A stretch of DNA of 37,189 nt, from IMG/VR virus record IMGVR_UViG_3300030012_002207, positions 1-37,189 of that record; one strand, 5' to 3'. The position numbers and the translations under genes were made by a program. Below, piece after piece: positions 36,036 through 37,189 of this stretch (position 1 is the stretch's first letter; every line of letters starts with the position of its first letter). This DNA comes from a virus. The notes under the pieces are model-generated. The model saw only the letters and a list, made by a program, of their open reading frames with translations. It was not told the origin of the DNA and did no database searches.

Positions 36036-36131
36036 CAAACGGCTTTGCAAAGCCATTTGCGCCAATCAATACAATTTTTGCTGCCCCGATTCTTTTAGTG
36101 AAATTATTTTCTGTTTTTGGGCAAAAAGTTC

Positions 36132-36160
36132 TTGACATTTTTTCGGATTGCCCCTATAAT
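36132..36160 (+). promoter_or_regulatory. Perfect consensus rightward promoter P2
   Basis: TTGACA (36132-36137), 17-base spacer, TATAAT (36155-36160), with AAAAAGTTC upstream as in the leftward family. Start near 36167; leader of about 42 bases to ATG 36209. Confidence 0.95.
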
Positions 36161-36208
36161 TCTTTTATCGATTCGGGAATAGTCCCAAATCAAAATGGAG
36201 AATCAACA

Positions 36209-36496
36209 ATGGCATACACTAGCATACAAGAGCAAAAAATCAGGGACGCTGCCCCTATCGATAAAGCAGTAGCAGAAAAATTAGCATCAGAATTTGGCGT
36301 AACTTTAAGGTCAGTAATCAGCAAAGCAATCAACATGCAAGTTGAGTATATCAAAGAAGAAAGAACAAAGGCTCAGCCCAAAGTTCTCAAAGCTCAGATA
36401 GTCAAAGACATCGAGAAGGCTTTAGGTATCAACGCACACAGTTTAGTTAATGCTAATGCCAAAGACCTAGCGACACTGCTTGACGCAGTATCCTAG
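36209..36496 (+). CDS. Small DNA-binding protein of the trihelix-like family (paralogue)
   Basis: 95 residues from ATG 36209, with GGAG 9 bases upstream. The frame is open to 35936 but that part contains promoters P1 and P2 and is not coding. N-terminal part MAYTSIQEQKIRDAAPIDK to VTLRSVISKAINMQVEYIK; C-terminal module VLKAQIVKDIEKALGI to KDLATLLDAVS aligns with the proteins at 31642 and 34589. Driven by a perfect promoter and closed by a terminator: probably an early master regulator. Confidence 0.85.
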   Translation: MAYTSIQEQKIRDAAPIDKAVAEKLASEFGVTLRSVISKAINMQVEYIKEERTKAQPKVLKAQIVKDIEKALGINAHSLVNANAKDLATLLDAVS

Positions 36497-36505
36497 GACA
36501 GACTA

Positions 36506-36532
36506 GGGAAGTTTAAAAAACTTCCCTTTTTT
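36506..36532 (+). terminator. Intrinsic terminator, rightward
   Basis: Nine-pair stem GGGAAGTTT/AAACTTCCC, loop AAA, then six T. It lies 10 bases after the stop of the gene at 36209-36496. Confidence 0.92.
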
Positions 36533-36545
36533 GTGCAAAAATTAC

Positions 36546-36574
36546 TTGACTTTCTGAGAGATTTGTGGTATAAT
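36546..36574 (+). promoter_or_regulatory. Strong rightward promoter P3 (extended -10)
   Basis: TTGACT (36546-36551), 17-base spacer, TATAAT (36569-36574) preceded by TGG, nearly identical to P1. Start near 36581. No protein gene follows on this strand before 37120, so it may drive an RNA or read through to genes right of the window. Confidence 0.92.
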
Positions 36575-36640
36575 CGGCGCGCCTGCGGCAGACTTCACTT
36601 TTGCACTTCACTTTTGCACTTTGGCGCAGAGCGCCTCTTA
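36546..36640 (+). repeat. Promoter-plus-repeat unit, copy B
   Basis: Second copy of the module at 35936-36035. It has an exact tandem 13-mer TTCACTTTTGCAC (36594-36606 and 36607-36619), then GGCGC-AGA-GCGCC (36623-36635). A related TTTAGCACTT (36654-36663) leads into the eight-pair hairpin GGGCGCAG/CTGCGCCC (36664-36682). Confidence 0.75.
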
Positions 36641-36730
36641 CAAAAAATATCAGTTTAGCACTTGGGCGCAGTGCCTGCGCCCCTCTGACGCTGTGCTGGT
36701 GTGTTAGTGTAGTAATACAGTAACCTCAAG

Positions 36731-36745
36731 TGAGAATCATTCTCA
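36731..36745. promoter_or_regulatory. Fur-box-like operator 1
   Basis: TGAGAATCATTCTCA is a perfect 7-1-7 inverted repeat on the plan of the Fur box (TGATAATNATTATCA), with A-T flanks. It lies about 150 bases downstream of the P3 start and 275 bases from the start of the leftward membrane gene, so its target is not obvious. Confidence 0.65.
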
Positions 36746-36815
36746 TTTAGAAAACGTCGCCCAGCCTCGCCCCTTTCTCGCAGTCTTTTCAAAAAATGGC
36801 TATAGAGTATTTTTC

Positions 36816-37019
36816 TTAGTTAATGAAAAATACCCAAATCAAACCGAATACAACAAGCAATTCGCCAATCACCGAAACAGAGAGATAACCTTTTTTCAGC
36901 ATTTCAAGAAATGCGATTTCCTCTCGAATTTCATAAGGCACATTCGCTTGCTCAAGATTCACGATATGCTCATCTTCGTATTCTGTGTAGATATATTTTT
37001 TTCTCTTAAATATTTCCAT
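36816..37019 (-). CDS. Tail-anchored membrane protein
   Basis: 67 residues. A charged, mostly acidic N-terminal part (MEIFKRKKYIYTEYEDEHIV, NLEQANVPYEIREEIAFLEM) and a C-terminal hydrophobic helix (SVIGELLVVFGLIWVFFIN) reaching the end. GAGAAG precedes the ATG by about 8 bases. It lies between the two Fur-box-like sites on the strand opposite to P3 and P4. The function is unknown; the topology suggests a cytoplasmic domain held at the inner membrane. Confidence 0.72.
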   Translation of the reverse strand: MEIFKRKKYIYTEYEDEHIVNLEQANVPYEIREEIAFLEMLKKGYLSVSVIGELLVVFGLIWVFFIN

Positions 37020-37084
37020 GTGCTTATCTTCTCATTTTTAGCAGACCAATGCAAGAAATTTCGAAATTATTTTTTCGAAAAATG

Positions 37085-37114
37085 TTGACAAGATATATTT
37101 CGGCATGGTAAAAT
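37085..37114 (+). promoter_or_regulatory. Rightward promoter P4
   Basis: TTGACA (37085-37090), 18-base spacer, TAAAAT (37109-37114) preceded by TGG and followed by CGGCGC as in P3. Start near 37121, directly in front of Fur-box-like site 2. The gene it serves lies beyond the right edge. Confidence 0.85.
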
Positions 37115-37123
37115 CGGCGCCCT

Positions 37124-37146
37124 CAAATGAGAATGATTCTCATTTG
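37124..37146. promoter_or_regulatory. Fur-box-like operator 2
   Basis: The core TGAGAATGATTCTCA (37128-37142) sits in a perfect 23-base palindrome with 11-base arms around G37135. It begins about 3 bases after the predicted P4 start, a position where a bound repressor would block initiation or early elongation. The 19-base core AATGAGAATGATTCTCATT fits the gammaproteobacterial Fur-box plan very well. Confidence 0.75.
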
Positions 37147-37189
37147 GCTTTTGGGTTTCTTAAACAGACGTGGTTTAAAATTACTTCGT

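Larger units (their letters stand above)
36497..36815. other. 319-base intergenic regulatory region
   Basis: No protein gene. It contains in order the terminator (36506-36532), promoter P3, repeat copy B, the hairpin at 36664-36682, the first Fur-box-like palindrome (36731-36745) and, at its edge, a nine-pair AT-rich hairpin (36807-36815 with 36825-36833) without a T-run. Confidence 0.7.

Noticed and set aside
35973-36098. Rightward 41-codon frame whose ATG lies 2 bases after the P1 start, seemingly another leaderless gene
   Set aside because: The frame runs through the TTTTGCACTT repeats and GGCGCG hairpin, and the second copy of the module has no matching ATG or frame, so it is regulatory DNA.
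35936-36208. Upstream extension of the 36209-36496 gene from a TTG at 35936
   Set aside because: The extension contains two consensus promoters; the ATG at 36209 has its own SD and matches the N-termini of the paralogues.
1-37189. CRISPR arrays, insertion sequences, integrase or attachment sites
   Set aside because: No regularly spaced repeats with unique spacers, no transposase or integrase motifs, and no terminal repeat pairs were seen.

Overview
The window is part of the genome of a tailed, probably virulent, marine-type bacteriophage (Caudoviricetes). It has a fibre gene with a self-cleaving S74 chaperone, a lysis cassette (GH24 lysozyme plus an i-spanin/o-spanin pair), a complete replication and recombination module, and dozens of very small, overlapping early genes. 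No integrase, excisionase or partition locus was seen. The DNA is AT-rich, and the sigma-70-type promoters, Shine-Dalgarno (SD) sites and two Fur-box-like palindromes point to a low-GC Gram-negative, probably proteobacterial, host. The exact host cannot be read from the sequence.

Layout. Bases 1-1562 (+) are the 3' part of a fibre gene. It converges, across a bidirectional terminator, on a long leftward block (about 1.6-18 kb) for nucleotide supply and DNA metabolism: class Ia ribonucleotide reductase (nrdA/nrdB), 5'-3' exonuclease, Hjc-like nuclease, GroES, SbcC/SbcD (T4 gp46/gp47 type), a DoxX membrane protein, a 2-Cys peroxiredoxin, an ssDNA-binding protein, a UvsW-like helicase, family A DNA polymerase, primase, a ParB-like protein and a DnaB-like helicase. 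Bases 18-21.5 kb add a four-module helix-turn-helix protein, an NAD-dependent DNA ligase split into two genes, and a PC4-like protein. Bases 21.6-25.7 kb are leftward small early genes, including a MazG-like and a DUF3310-like protein and a c-type cytochrome. Bases 25.7-29.7 kb hold the lysis cassette plus an A-type Fe-S carrier and Hsp20.

A divergent promoter pair near 29.8 kb starts a short rightward operon (29.8-30.8 kb) that includes a ribosomal protein bS21 homologue, followed by a non-coding stretch with a long hairpin. Bases 31.3-35.6 kb are again leftward small genes, among them a polyphosphate kinase 2. The right end (35.8-37.2 kb) is mainly regulatory: strong rightward promoters, a duplicated promoter-plus-repeat unit, one small DNA-binding protein, and two Fur-box-like palindromes.

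The genes fit together as a T5/T4-like replication machine fed by RNR and perhaps PPK2, with host-physiology genes for redox, electron transfer, Fe-S assembly and protein folding. At least thirteen leftward promoters share one design (A-rich extension, TTGAC(A/T), exactly 17 bases, (T/C)ATAAT). In about seven cases the start codon lies exactly 7 bases after the -10 box, so those mRNAs should be leaderless. Together with the phage-encoded bS21 and the expanded family of small Myb/trihelix-like DNA-binding proteins, this suggests that the phage manipulates host transcription and translation initiation. That last step is inference.
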